A stretch of DNA of 64,000 nt, taken from the NCBI GenBank assembly GCA_048595745.1, contig CP184361.1; one strand, given 5' to 3'. Below the pieces are notes generated by a model that was not told the origin of the DNA, made no database searches, and was given only the letters and a program-made list of their open reading frames with translations. Positions 25,259 to 41,950 of this stretch are shown here, in pieces. The position numbers were made by a program, and so were the translations under genes. The stretch is from Aquipseudomonas alcaligenes_A (lineage in GTDB: Bacteria; Pseudomonadota; Gammaproteobacteria; Pseudomonadales; Pseudomonadaceae). Each line of letters starts with the position of its first letter. Position 1 is the stretch's first letter.

Positions 25259-26050
25259 CTAGGCGCGCACGCAGGCCTGGTAGCGCCCGGGGCTGATGCC
25301 GTAGGCAGCGCGGAAATGGCGGTTGAGATGGCTCTGGTCGGCGAAGCCCAGACGATGGGCCACCTCGCCGGCCGGCAGCCCCAGGCGCAACAGGCCCTGG
25401 GCACGCCGAGTGCGCAGCTGCATGGCCCACTGTCGCGGGCTGAGCCCGGTGTGTTTCTGGAAACTGCGCAACAGATGGAAGCGCGACAGGCCCACTTCAG
25501 CGGCCATCTGCTCCAGGCTCGGGGTCTGCTGCAAATCAGCCGCCAGCAGTTCCTGCAGACGCACCACGGCGGTATGCCCCAGACTCCGCTCGGCATTCAG
25601 GCGCACGCCCGCTCCTGCGGCGATCCGTCCGAGCAGCAGGGTCACGCCCTCTTCGCCACGCCCGCGCAGCAGCGCGTCTGCGCTCAAACAGGCCGCCACC
25701 GCACAGGCCAGCTCGCGGGCCAGGTGCGGTGCCTGCTGCACGGGGCGCTCGAACTGCAGGTCGGCGCGGCCCAGACGATCTGCCAGCTGCGCCGCCGGCA
25801 CATAGAGGCTGACATAGCGCCAGGGCTGGCCCTCGGCCGCACCCCCGCCCTGGATCTCGCCGGGGTTGTAGGTGGTGATGGCGCCGACGCCGGCGCTGAA
25901 GCTGCGGCCGTCCAGCCAGATGCGCTCTTCGCCGAGCAGGTTGGCGCCGATGACGAATTCGTCGTGGCTGTGTTTGTCGAACTGCTGGCCCGCCACACAG
26001 CTGCTGGCGACCTCCAGGTCGCCGAGGCGCGCCAGCTGGACCGAGTTCAT
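25259..26050 (-). CDS. chpD: AraC-family transcriptional regulator ChpD
   Basis: The 263-residue protein has an N-terminal cupin-like sensor domain (HSHDEFVIGANLLGEERIWLDG, residues about 27-48; TYNPGEIQGGG) and a C-terminal AraC DNA-binding domain with two helix-turn-helix units (LEQMAAEVGLSRFHLLRSFQ and GEVAHRLGFADQSHLNRHFR). It sits between chpC and chpE with one base separating it from the chpC stop codon. In P. aeruginosa ChpD is encoded at the same place and is dispensable for twitching. It may control chpE; the pairing of a cupin-AraC regulator and a LysE exporter is common elsewhere and suggests an amino-acid export module attached to the cluster. Confidence 0.9.
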   Translation of the reverse strand: MNSVQLARLGDLEVASSCVAGQQFDKHSHDEFVIGANLLGEERIWLDGRSFSAGVGAITTYNPGEIQGGGAAEGQPWRYVSLYVPAAQLADRLGRADLQFERPVQQAPHLARELACAVAACLSADALLRGRGEEGVTLLLGRIAAGAGVRLNAERSLGHTAVVRLQELLAADLQQTPSLEQMAAEVGLSRFHLLRSFQKHTGLSPRQWAMQLRTRRAQGLLRLGLPAGEVAHRLGFADQSHLNRHFRAAYGISPGRYQACVRA

Positions 26051-26051
26051 T

Positions 26052-26522
26052 TCAGATCAGGCCGGCGTCCGCCAGCTTCTGCTCCAGGCCGATCAGGTCA
26101 GGGATCTTCACCACCGCCTCGCCGAGCTGCACGGCGTCCAACTCCAGCGGCGCCAGCTCGGCGCTGGCGCGCTGCAGGTGGCTATCGACCTTCATCGAGC
26201 GCGGAATACCCTGCACCAGCAGGGCGATGAACTTGACCTGGTCACGACCGCCCATGGCGTTGAGCACGGCCACCCGCACCCCCGGGCCGATCTGCGGCTG
26301 GCCACCGGAGGCGGCTTCGAAGGACAGCAGCGGCAGCTGCAGGTCGCGCCAGGCCACCTGGCCGAGGAACCAGGATGGCAGCCCCGGCGTGACATGCGGC
26401 GGGCGGTAGGGAATCAGCTCCGCTACTGCCACGTTGGGCAGCAGCAGGGTACGGTCGGCCAGCGGCACCAGCAGCGCGGTAAGGCTGCTGACACTGTTCT
26501 GCGGGGCTACGGCTTGGCTCAT
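26052..26522 (-). CDS. chpC: CheW-like adaptor ChpC
   Basis: The 156-residue protein is a CheW-domain adaptor: ALLVPLADRTLLLPNVAVAELIPY (residues about 15-38), then WFLGQVAWRDLQLPLLSFE and RVAVLNAMGG. CheW proteins couple receptors to the CheA-type kinase; ChpC is the second CheW of the Pil-Chp system after PilI and is thought to serve another input. The start at 26522 has AAGGAG at seven bases; the frame extends 13 codons further upstream without a good site. Confidence 0.9.
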   Translation of the reverse strand: MSQAVAPQNSVSSLTALLVPLADRTLLLPNVAVAELIPYRPPHVTPGLPSWFLGQVAWRDLQLPLLSFEAASGGQPQIGPGVRVAVLNAMGGRDQVKFIALLVQGIPRSMKVDSHLQRASAELAPLELDAVQLGEAVVKIPDLIGLEQKLADAGLI

Positions 26523-26551
26523 GGCGGCTCCTTGAAAGACAGCAGAGGCCG

Positions 26552-27563
26552 TTACTGGCACTGCTCGGCCAGATGATTGACCAGGGCGGCGGCCAGCTCG
26601 CGCGGGTCGCCGCTGAGAGCGCTGTAGCCGCCCTCGCGCAGACTGTCGGGCATGCTCGGGCTGGCGCAGCTGTCGGCCTTCTGGGTCCAGATCAGGCCAC
26701 CCTGGCGCCGTACGTAGGCGGCGGCAGCACTGCCGTCGCTGCCCATGCCGCTGAACGCGATCACGCCGCAGTTGGCCCCGTATTGCTGGGCCAGGTTGAG
26801 CATCATCTGGTCGATGGACGGACTGTAAGGCTCAGGCCAGCCGCGGTCGGCCACCTGCATGCTGCCATCTTCGGCAAAGCCCAGTTCGTGGGCAATTGGC
26901 GCTACCACCACCTCACCGCAACGCACCGCATCGCCTTGACGTGCCGGGTTGACGTGCCACTGACTGTGCCGGCCGACGGCCTGCGGCAGCGCCGTCTCGA
27001 AGGCAGCATCGATGTGCTGGGCATAGATGAAGCCGATGGGCAGGCCGCCGGGGAGTGCATCGAGGAACTCCTTGACCGCCGCCGGTCCGCCGAGCGAGGC
27101 AGCCAGCAGCCACACCTGCTTAGCCGGCTCGCCGGCCACCAGCGGTGTACCAGCCAAGGCAGCCGGCAGTTCCAGACGGCTGGGGCGCTGCGCCTCGGCC
27201 AACAGGGCCTCCAGGCTGGGGCCGACGGCCTGAGCCGGATCACCGACCAGGCGCTTGAGCTTGCCGAACAGGCGGCGCTCCCAGCGCGGGTAGTTCTCCG
27301 AATGACGCTCCGGGGCATGCCCCTCGCCGAACAGCACCGGGGCGCTGGCTTGTTCCAGAAGATTGTCGACCAGCGGCGAGTCTTCCGACTGAGCCAGGTC
27401 CACCAGCCACAGGTCGGTCTCGCAGTCGGCCAGCGCCGCCTCGTCGAGGCGCGCAGGGTCACTGTTGAGCACGACCTGGTAGCCGCTGCCGGACAGCGCC
27501 TGCTGCAGCACATGGCGCTGCAGCGAGGTGTCGGCGATGACCGCAATACGAGCAGCAGTTCTG

Positions 27564-27571
<8 letters not shown>
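26552..27571 (-). CDS. chpB: CheB-type methylesterase ChpB
   Basis: The 339-residue protein removes methyl groups from the receptor PilJ. The C-terminal esterase domain (about 150-335) carries the catalytic triad Ser159 (LAASLGGP), His186 (YAQHID) and Asp279 (SGMGSDG). The N-terminal 130 residues resemble a receiver fold but are degenerate: only one of the two acidic residues after strand 1 is present (IADTS), an Asp exists at position 58 (WLVDL), and the Lys of strand 5 is missing (PVLFGEG). So phosphorylation control as in standard CheB is doubtful. The start codon overlaps the chpA stop (ATGGCTGA), indicating translational coupling. Confidence 0.92.
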
Positions 27572-35240
<7,669 letters not shown>

Positions 35241-35262
35241 ACCTGCTCCAGTCATTCTTGTC

Positions 35263-36144
35263 TTAGCCCTTGCGGGTGAACGCCAGAACCCGCTCGTCGG
35301 CCACCGGCACCAGGTCCGGATGCTGCCAACCGACCACTTCCCCAACCCCGACCACCAGCATCCCCCCCGGCGCCAGGCGCTCGGCCAGGCGGTTGAGGAT
35401 TTCGCGGCGGCGCCAGCGGCGGAAATAGATCAGCAGGTTCTGGCAAAAGATTACGTCCATGCCGGACTGTGGCGCCTTGGCCAGCTCCAGCACATTCAAC
35501 CGGGCGACGCAGACACGCGCCGCCAGGTCAGGCACCACTTGATAACGACCATCGGCCTGGGCGAGGAAGTAGCGCTCGCAAAGGTCGCTGTCCATCTGTT
35601 CCAGCTTGCGCGCGCTGTAGAGCGCCTCGCGCGCCTTGTTCAACACATTCAGACTGATGTCGGTTCCGGTGACGCCGAACTGTCGCTCGCTACCCAGCTC
35701 GCGCAGCACCTCGGCGGCGCAGATCGCCATCGAGTAGGGCTCCTCGCCGCTGGAGCAACCGACGCTCCACAGGGCCAGGGGGTGTTGCTGTTCATCGGTG
35801 GCCAGGCGGCCGCGCAGGTAACTCTCCAGCACCTCGAAAGACGGGCGGTGGCGAAAGAAACGGGTCTCCTGCACGGTCAGGCGGTCCAGCAAGGCCGACC
35901 ACTCCACCGCACCGCGCGGGCCGTCGGTGACCTGACGGAAGTAGCTGGCGTAATCGCCGACGCCCAGTTCACGCATGCGCGCGGTCAGGTTGGTCTGCAG
36001 AAAGGCCCGGCGCTGCTCGTTGATCACCACGCCAGTGCGCTCTTCCAGCAGGGCCTGCCAGTCGCGAAACTCCGCCTGCGACATGTCGGCCAGAGGCTTC
36101 AAGGCCCAGACGCCGCTTGGCTGCATGCCGTGCCCCTCGCTCAT
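35263..36144 (-). CDS. pilK: CheR-type chemoreceptor methyltransferase PilK
   Basis: The 293-residue protein methylates the receptor PilJ with SAM. The N-terminal CheR helix domain has GVVINEQRRAFLQTNLTARMRELG; the SAM domain has the RFFRHRPSFEVLE segment, motif I LWSVGCSSGEEPYSMAI (residues about 124-140), TGTDISLNVLNKAREALYS and VIFCQNLLIYF. It is located between pilJ (50 bases) and chpA (22 bases). Two starts are possible: ATG 36144 or ATG 36126; the second has the better ribosome binding site (GAGGGG), so the true protein may be six residues shorter. Confidence 0.94.
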   Translation of the reverse strand: MSEGHGMQPSGVWALKPLADMSQAEFRDWQALLEERTGVVINEQRRAFLQTNLTARMRELGVGDYASYFRQVTDGPRGAVEWSALLDRLTVQETRFFRHRPSFEVLESYLRGRLATDEQQHPLALWSVGCSSGEEPYSMAICAAEVLRELGSERQFGVTGTDISLNVLNKAREALYSARKLEQMDSDLCERYFLAQADGRYQVVPDLAARVCVARLNVLELAKAPQSGMDVIFCQNLLIYFRRWRRREILNRLAERLAPGGMLVVGVGEVVGWQHPDLVPVADERVLAFTRKG

Positions 36145-36194
36145 GGCCGAATGCCCCGGGCAGCGACCCTCTCAGGCCGCTGCACCTCCCCAGA

Positions 36195-38237
36195 TCAAGC
36201 CTGGCCGTCCGGCAGGGTGAAGCCGGATACCGAACGACGCATCTCACTGGCCATCTTGGCCAGGTTACCAATGCTCTTGGCGGTAGCGGTGGTACCTGCG
36301 GAGGTCTGCGAGGTGATCTCCTGAATCACGTTCATGGTGTTGGAGATGTGGCCGGCCGACGAAGCCTGCTGGCGGGCGGCGTTGGAGATGTTCTGGATCA
36401 AGGCCGCAAGGGTCTTGGATACCTTCTCGATCTCCTCCAGTGCCACACCGGCGTCCTGCGCCAGACGAGCACCGCGGACCACTTCGGAGGTGGTCTGCTC
36501 CATGGAGATTACCGCTTCGTTGGTGTCGGTCTGAATGGTCTTAACCAGCGCCTCGATCTGCTTGGTCGCGGCGGAGGAACGTTCTGCGAGGCGCTGTACT
36601 TCGTCCGCTACCACGGCGAAGCCTCGACCCGCGTCACCGGCCATGGATGCCTGGATCGCAGCGTTCAATGCGAGGATGTTGGTCTGGTCGGCAATGTCGT
36701 TAATCAGGCTAACGATGTCACCGATCTCCTGGGACGATTCACCAAGGCGCTTGATCCGCTTCGAGGTGTCCTGGATCTGTTCACGGATGTTATCCATGCC
36801 GGTGATGGTGTTGTGCACCACCTCGTTACCCTTGTTGGCGATGGCTACGGAACGTTCCGCTACCGCGGAGGATTCCGCGGCGTTCGCCGATACCTGGTCA
36901 ATCGACACGGCCATTTCGTTGATCGCCGCGGAGGCGCCAGCAATTTCCTGGGCCTGGTGCTCGGAAGCCTCGGCCAGGTGCATCGCGGTAGCCTGGGTTT
37001 CCTGGGCGGCGGCGGCCACCTGCACGGCGGTCTGGTTGATCGTCGCTACCAGGTCACGCAGCTGGTCGATGGAGTAGTTGATGGAGTCCGCGATCGCACC
37101 GGTGAAGTCCTCGGTTACGGTCGCGGCCACAGTCAGGTCACCGTCGGCGAGGTCGGCGATTTCGTCGAGCAGTCGCAGAATCGCCGCCTGGTTACGTTCG
37201 TTCTTCTCGGCGGTGGAGGTCAGTCGACGGTTGGTCTCGCGCACCATCACCAGACCGATGAGAATGATCGAGGCCAGGGCCAGGGCACCCAGCACATAAC
37301 CGGCGATGGTGTTGAAGTAACGGCCATCGGCCAGGTTCTCGAACTCGGTGGCCAGACCGGAGGTCCTGTCCAGCAGGGTTTGCGAGCCGGTGAAGATGGT
37401 GTTGGCGGACTCACGGACCTGGAAAAGTTCCGGAGAGGTTTCCAGAATCTCGTCCACCGAGCCGGAAACGAACTGGAACAGCTCGGAAATCTCGGCCAGA
37501 CGCTCCAGGGCGTCCTCGTCGGTCACCTTGGAGATCTCCATGGCGCTGTTGCCTTCGATCATCGCCTTGAGCACGCGGCCGAACAGGCTGGCGTCACGAC
37601 CGAACATGTCGGCGGCCTGTACCGAGTCCTGGTCACCAGCCAGCACCTTGTTCACCGAGCCGAGGATACGTTCTGCCAGCAGCGACTGGCGCTGAGCCAC
37701 GGAGACCTGGGCGGCAGGCGCGCCGCTTTGCAGCAGGATGTCGACGACTTCCTCGTACTCGACCTGCAGCTGCGGAATGGTTTCGGCGAGGGTCGCAGCT
37801 ACCTGGTGCAGCGACAGTACGGTCTGCTCGCTCTGCAGGATGGCGTCCGCGTTCTGCCGCAGTACGTCCCAGTCCTTCTGTACCTCATCCATCTGTGCCT
37901 TGACCGACTCGGGGGCAGCCGGCAGGCCACTGGCCTCGTTGCCCTTGGTCAGGAAACCCCAGCGCTCTTCGAAGTCACGACGCGCTTCCTTGAGCTGCGG
38001 GAAGGCCTCTGCCTTGCCGGTCGCCGCTTCGGTGGCGTTCTTCGCGATACGCTGGGACAGCACGCGCAGTTCGCCCGCGTGGCTGATGTATTCCTTGTCG
38101 TAGCCCGACTGGGTGTTGAGGTAGGCGAAGTTGGCGAACAGCAACACGATGGAAATGATCAGGACCACGAAGAGTCCGGCGATCAGCGTGTTACTGCGCA
38201 CACCTGCCAAGAGATTGCCTGCATCGAGTTTTTTCAT
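36195..38237 (-). CDS. pilJ: Type IV pilus methyl-accepting chemoreceptor PilJ
   Basis: The 680-residue protein is the membrane receptor of the Pil-Chp system. It has a first membrane helix near residues 19-42 (LIAGLFVVLIISIVLLFANF), a periplasmic region of about 265 residues containing two PilJ-type domains, a second membrane helix near 310-330 (IAGYVLGALALASIILIGLVM), a HAMP region and a long signalling coiled coil. The tip matches the conserved hairpin QASMAGDAGRGFAVVADEVQ followed by RLAERSS. Length matches P. aeruginosa PilJ closely. The start at 38237 begins MKKLDAGN, preceded by a G-rich site. PilJ senses pilus/surface contact and signals to ChpA through PilI. Confidence 0.97.
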   Translation of the reverse strand: MKKLDAGNLLAGVRSNTLIAGLFVVLIISIVLLFANFAYLNTQSGYDKEYISHAGELRVLSQRIAKNATEAATGKAEAFPQLKEARRDFEERWGFLTKGNEASGLPAAPESVKAQMDEVQKDWDVLRQNADAILQSEQTVLSLHQVAATLAETIPQLQVEYEEVVDILLQSGAPAAQVSVAQRQSLLAERILGSVNKVLAGDQDSVQAADMFGRDASLFGRVLKAMIEGNSAMEISKVTDEDALERLAEISELFQFVSGSVDEILETSPELFQVRESANTIFTGSQTLLDRTSGLATEFENLADGRYFNTIAGYVLGALALASIILIGLVMVRETNRRLTSTAEKNERNQAAILRLLDEIADLADGDLTVAATVTEDFTGAIADSINYSIDQLRDLVATINQTAVQVAAAAQETQATAMHLAEASEHQAQEIAGASAAINEMAVSIDQVSANAAESSAVAERSVAIANKGNEVVHNTITGMDNIREQIQDTSKRIKRLGESSQEIGDIVSLINDIADQTNILALNAAIQASMAGDAGRGFAVVADEVQRLAERSSAATKQIEALVKTIQTDTNEAVISMEQTTSEVVRGARLAQDAGVALEEIEKVSKTLAALIQNISNAARQQASSAGHISNTMNVIQEITSQTSAGTTATAKSIGNLAKMASEMRRSVSGFTLPDGQA

Positions 38238-38320
38238 TATTTGGCCCCCGCCTGGACCGACCGCACAACGATTTCCATGTAACGCCAAAGGGCCGGCAAG
38301 TGCCGACCCAACCGAAAAGC

Positions 38321-38857
38321 TTATACCGCCACGTCGAGAAAGCCCTGGTGCTGAGCCAGCGCATGCGGGCTGAACACCAGCCAGGGGCGTTCGCGCTGGA
38401 ACACCCCATGGATGAACGGAGCAATCGCGGCCTCAAGGGGCGGCAACTGCTCGGAGAAGGTATCGACCGGGAAGTGCTGCATACCGAACACCTCGTCGAC
38501 CGTCAGGCCGGCGAACACCTCATTGTGGTCCACCACCAGCACCCGGCGCTGCTTGCGCAGGGGCGACAGTTCGCCACCGAAGAAGCCACAGAGGTCCATC
38601 ACCGGCAGCAGGCGACCACGCACGTTGGCCACCCCCTTGACCCAGTTCTTCACACCCGGCAACAGCGTGTGACGTGGCTCATGCAGCACTTCGCCGACTT
38701 CACCCATGGGCGCCACGAAATAACGCTCGCCCATGCGAAAACCGATGCCACTCCAGGTCTGCACCGTCTGCTGCTGCGACGGCAAACCGGCAGCCAGCGT
38801 ACGGCAACGCTGGTCGAGAGCAACGAGGAGCTGGAAGGGAGATTGCGCGTCCGACAT
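38321..38857 (-). CDS. pilI: CheW-like adaptor PilI
   Basis: The 178-residue protein is a CheW-domain adaptor linking PilJ to ChpA. The fold is seen in GIGFRMGERYFVAPMGEVGEVL, then GVANVRGRLLPVMDLCGFFG (CheW core) and RVLVVDHNEVFAGLTVDEVFGM. It lies between pilH (49 bases) and pilJ (83 bases) in the standard pilGHIJK order. Confidence 0.95.
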   Translation of the reverse strand: MSDAQSPFQLLVALDQRCRTLAAGLPSQQQTVQTWSGIGFRMGERYFVAPMGEVGEVLHEPRHTLLPGVKNWVKGVANVRGRLLPVMDLCGFFGGELSPLRKQRRVLVVDHNEVFAGLTVDEVFGMQHFPVDTFSEQLPPLEAAIAPFIHGVFQRERPWLVFSPHALAQHQGFLDVAV

Positions 38858-38906
38858 GCCGACCTTGGTCTGTTCTTCTTATATGTGGCTACGGACTGGC
38901 GCGGCG

Positions 38907-39272
38907 TTAGCCGGCCAGCACCGCGTTGAGGGTCTTCATTAGCGTGTCTTCGTCGACCGGCTTGGTCAGGTAGTCACGCGCGCCCTGGCGCTTGCCCCAG
39001 ACCTTGTCGGTCTCCTGATCCTTGGTGGTGACGATGATCACCGGGATGTGGCTGGTTTCGGCGTCCTTGGTCAGCTGACGGGTCGCCTGGAAGCCATTGA
39101 GACCGGGCATGACGATATCCATCAGCACCGCATCGGGCTTTTCCTGGCGCGCCAGCGCTACGCCGTCGGCACCATTCTCCGCCTTGAGTACCTGATGACC
39201 ATGCTTCTCGAGCATGGCGGTCAGTTTGTACATCTCGGTCGGCGAGTCATCAACAATCAGAATACGAGCCAT
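38907..39272 (-). CDS. pilH: Response regulator PilH
   Basis: The 121-residue protein is a single receiver domain without output domain. Acidic residues follow strand 1 (LIVDDS, Asp8/Asp9), the phospho-acceptor is Asp52 (VLMDIVMP), and the switch Lys is in YLTKP. PilH is one of two CheY-like outputs of ChpA; in P. aeruginosa it is tied to pilus retraction and reversal and may act as a phosphate sink. The start at 39272 (MARILIVDD) is the conserved one. Confidence 0.96.
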   Translation of the reverse strand: MARILIVDDSPTEMYKLTAMLEKHGHQVLKAENGADGVALARQEKPDAVLMDIVMPGLNGFQATRQLTKDAETSHIPVIIVTTKDQETDKVWGKRQGARDYLTKPVDEDTLMKTLNAVLAG

Positions 39273-39317
39273 GAAGTTCCCCATTCGGAATAGGCATCGC
39301 CGGCTTGTGGCCGGCTA

Positions 39318-39725
39318 TCAGGAGGCTTGCTCCACCGGGACGAATTCGGGCACATGCGCCTTGATGGCGCCAAGCAGCTCTTCCTTGCTGAAAGGCTTGG
39401 TCAGGTACTGGTCGGACCCGACGATGCGCCCCTTGGCCTTGTCGAACAGACCGTCCTTGGAGGACAGCATGATCACCGGGGTGGATTTGAAAGCACTGTT
39501 GTTTTTGATCAGGGCACAGGTCTGATAGCCGTCGAGGCGCGGCATCATGATGTCGACAAAGATGATGCTCGGATGCGTATCGGCAATTTTGGCCAGTGCA
39601 TCGAAACCGTCTACCGCAGTGATGACCTCGCAACCCACCTTCTTCAGCAGAGTCTCGGCGGTGCGACGAATCGTTTTCGAATCGTCGATCACCATGACCT
39701 TCAAACCCTCGGAATGCTGTTCCAT
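39318..39725 (-). CDS. pilG: Response regulator PilG
   Basis: The 135-residue protein is a single receiver domain: MVIDDS after strand 1, acceptor Asp58 (IIFVDIMMPRLDGY) and Lys in YLTKPF. PilG promotes pilus extension and raises cAMP through FimV/CyaB in P. aeruginosa. It is the first gene of the pil-chp operon. I chose ATG 39725 to match the known length; an ATG at 39755 in frame has no ribosome binding site. Confidence 0.96.
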   Translation of the reverse strand: MEQHSEGLKVMVIDDSKTIRRTAETLLKKVGCEVITAVDGFDALAKIADTHPSIIFVDIMMPRLDGYQTCALIKNNSAFKSTPVIMLSSKDGLFDKAKGRIVGSDQYLTKPFSKEELLGAIKAHVPEFVPVEQAS

Positions 39726-39948
39726 GTCTGCCCTACCATCGCCTCGGTGAGTCATTTGTTTTATCTATACAGCACAGTGTGGCTGAGGCCGTAACACTAC
39801 GGGCTGCGACCCGATCGTCCGGACTTTTTAGCACACTCTCCTGATGCAATCTATAAGCCCCTAATACTCGGGGTTTTTCTTGACCGGCGGCGCCCTGCGG
39901 CGCCACCCTTGCGTCTCTCTTCGCCCCACCTGAAGCAGGTTTCACCCC
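39726..39948. promoter_or_regulatory. Divergent promoter region between pilG and gshB
   Basis: The 223-base gap must drive the pilG-chpE operon leftwards and gshB rightwards. On the minus strand tatagat (around 39763-39769) could be a -10 element for pilG. Two hairpins lie on the gshB side: cccc-taatact-cgggg followed by five T (about 39858-39879), which looks like a terminator, and ggcgcc-ctgc-ggcgcc (39889-39904). No named regulator site is evident. Confidence 0.4.
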
Positions 39949-40908
39949 ATGAGCATTCGCCTGGGGATCGTCATGGATCCCATCGCCCAGATCAACTTCA
40001 AGAAGGACAGCTCGCTGGCCATGCTCCTGGCTGCCCAGGCCCGCGGCTGGTCGCTGTTCTATATGGAACAGCGCGACCTCTATCAGAGCGCCGGCCAGGC
40101 CCGCGCCCGGATGGCCGCACTGACTGTCTTCAACGACCCGCAGCGCTGGTTCGAACTGGAGGAGGAGAAAGACGCGCCACTGGCCGATCTGGATGTGATC
40201 CTGATGCGCAAGGATCCGCCCTTCGACAACGAATTCGTCTACTCCACTTACTTACTGGAGCAGGCCGAACGCGACGGCGTACTGGTGGTCAACCGCCCGC
40301 AGAGCCTGCGCGACTGCAACGAGAAGCTGTTCGCTACCCAGTTCCCTCATTGCATGCCGCCTACGCTGGTCAGCCGCAGGGCCGACATTCTGCGCGAGTT
40401 TGCCGAAGCGCAGCGTGACATCATTCTCAAACCCCTGGATGGCATGGGCGGTTCTTCGATCTTCCGCCACCGCGCCGGCGATCCCAACCTCTCGGTCATC
40501 CTCGAGACCCTCACCGCCCACGGCACCCAGCAGATCATGGCGCAGGGCTACCTCCCTGCGATCAAGGATGGCGACAAGCGCATCCTGATGATCGACGGCG
40601 AACCGATACCCTACTGCCTGGCGCGCATCCCGGCTCAGGGCGAGACGCGCGGCAACCTGGCCGCCGGTGGCCGCGGCGAGGCGCGACCGCTGACCGAGCG
40701 TGATCGCTGGATCGCCGCCGAGGTCGGGCCGGTGCTGCGCGAGAAAGGTCTGTTGTTCGTTGGTCTGGACGTGATCGGCGAGCATCTCACCGAGATCAAC
40801 GTGACCAGCCCGACCTGCATCCGTGAAATCGACAAGGCCTTCGACACCCGCATCGGCGAACGCCTGATGGATGCCATCGAGGCCAAGCTTGCCGCGCGCA
40901 AAGCTTGA
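39949..40908 (+). CDS. gshB: Glutathione synthetase
   Basis: GshB joins gamma-glutamylcysteine and glycine with ATP. The 319-residue protein has family length. It opens with LGIVMDPIAQINFKKDSSLAML, followed by MRKDPPFDNEFVYSTYLLE, the ATP-grasp segment IILKPLDGMGGSSIF (residues about 159-173), DKRILMIDGEPIPYCLARIP and the metal-ligand region VGLDVIGEHLTEINVTSPTC. It is divergent from pilG and opens the rightward run gshB-tonB3-yqgE-ruvX-pyr. Confidence 0.97.
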   Translation: MSIRLGIVMDPIAQINFKKDSSLAMLLAAQARGWSLFYMEQRDLYQSAGQARARMAALTVFNDPQRWFELEEEKDAPLADLDVILMRKDPPFDNEFVYSTYLLEQAERDGVLVVNRPQSLRDCNEKLFATQFPHCMPPTLVSRRADILREFAEAQRDIILKPLDGMGGSSIFRHRAGDPNLSVILETLTAHGTQQIMAQGYLPAIKDGDKRILMIDGEPIPYCLARIPAQGETRGNLAAGGRGEARPLTERDRWIAAEVGPVLREKGLLFVGLDVIGEHLTEINVTSPTCIREIDKAFDTRIGERLMDAIEAKLAARKA

Positions 40909-40995
40909 TCCAGGTGGCAGCTTGGCGCTTGCGGCTTGCAGGCGCCCAGCTCTAGCCGGCAGACTGCGCGGCAATTCGATTTGCGCCCCAGTCCG

Positions 40996-41898
40996 ATGAA
41001 TGCAGCACTGAAACCTCCAGCCGAACTGACCAGCTCCGGCATCCGCCCTGCGGATCGCCTGGGCTTCACCCTGTTCGTCGCCACCCTGCTGCACCTGGCG
41101 CTGATCCTCGGCGTCAGCTTCACCCTGGCCAAGCCCGGCGAGATCAGCAAGACCCTGGAAATCACCCTGTCCACCTTCAAGAGCGAGGAGAAACCCAAAG
41201 AGGCGGATTTCCTCGCCCAGGACAACCAGCAGGGCAGCGGTACCCTGGAGCACAAGGCGGCGCCCAAGACCACCGAACAGGCGCCGTTCCAGGACAGCAA
41301 GGTGAACAAGGTCACTCCGGCCGCTGCGCCGCAGCCGACCCAGCGCAAGGAGGCCGTCGCCACCAAGACCGCGCTGACCACCAGCAAACCGCAGCCGCAG
41401 AAGGCACCGACCAAGCAGAAGGAAGAAGAGCCGCAGCCCGACGCCCAGCAGGCGCCGATCTTCGACACCACCCAGCTATCCGCCGAGATCGCCAGCCTGG
41501 AAGCGCAACTGGCGCAGGAGCAGCAGCTCTACGCCAAGCGCCCGAAGATCCATCGCCTCAACGCCGCCTCGACCATGCGCGACAAGGGCGCCTGGTACAA
41601 GGACGAGTGGCGCAAGAAGGTCGAGCGCGTCGGCAACCTCAACTACCCCGAGGAGGCCCGCCGCCAGCGCATCTACGGCAGCCTGCGCATGCTGGTGTCG
41701 ATCAACCGCGACGGCACCCTTTACGAGGTGCAGGTCCTCGAATCCTCCGGCCAACAGGTGCTGGACCAGGCTGCCCTGCGCATCGTCCGCCTGGCCGCCC
41801 CCTTCGCCCCCTTCACCGGCGATCTGGCAGACATCGACCGCCTGGAAATCATTCGCACCTGGCGCTTCGAGCGCGGCGACCGTCTGTCCAGCAACTAG
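40996..41898 (+). CDS. tonB3: TonB-like energy transducer TonB3
   Basis: The 300-residue protein has one N-terminal membrane anchor (residues about 25-45, LFVATLLHLALILGVSFTL), a Pro/Gln/Lys-rich periplasmic spacer, a short coiled coil (IASLEAQLAQEQQLY) and a C-terminal TonB domain with YPEEARRQRIYGSLRMLVSINRDG and VRLAAPFAPF. By position it is TonB3 of P. aeruginosa (next to gshB), which is needed for twitching motility and pilus assembly and is not mainly an iron transporter. ExbB/ExbD partners are not in the window. I chose ATG 40996, where the conserved protein begins. Confidence 0.9.
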   Translation: MNAALKPPAELTSSGIRPADRLGFTLFVATLLHLALILGVSFTLAKPGEISKTLEITLSTFKSEEKPKEADFLAQDNQQGSGTLEHKAAPKTTEQAPFQDSKVNKVTPAAAPQPTQRKEAVATKTALTTSKPQPQKAPTKQKEEEPQPDAQQAPIFDTTQLSAEIASLEAQLAQEQQLYAKRPKIHRLNAASTMRDKGAWYKDEWRKKVERVGNLNYPEEARRQRIYGSLRMLVSINRDGTLYEVQVLESSGQQVLDQAALRIVRLAAPFAPFTGDLADIDRLEIIRTWRFERGDRLSSN

Positions 41899-41950
41899 TG
41901 CGCGCATCGCACGCTTGAAGACGGCGCCGTCAGGGTCGAAACTAGCGACC

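Noticed and set aside
39755..39790. LexA-like sequence in front of pilG (ctgtatagataaaaca on minus strand)
   Set aside because: The right half does not match ACAG; it is only a half site, probably a -10 region.
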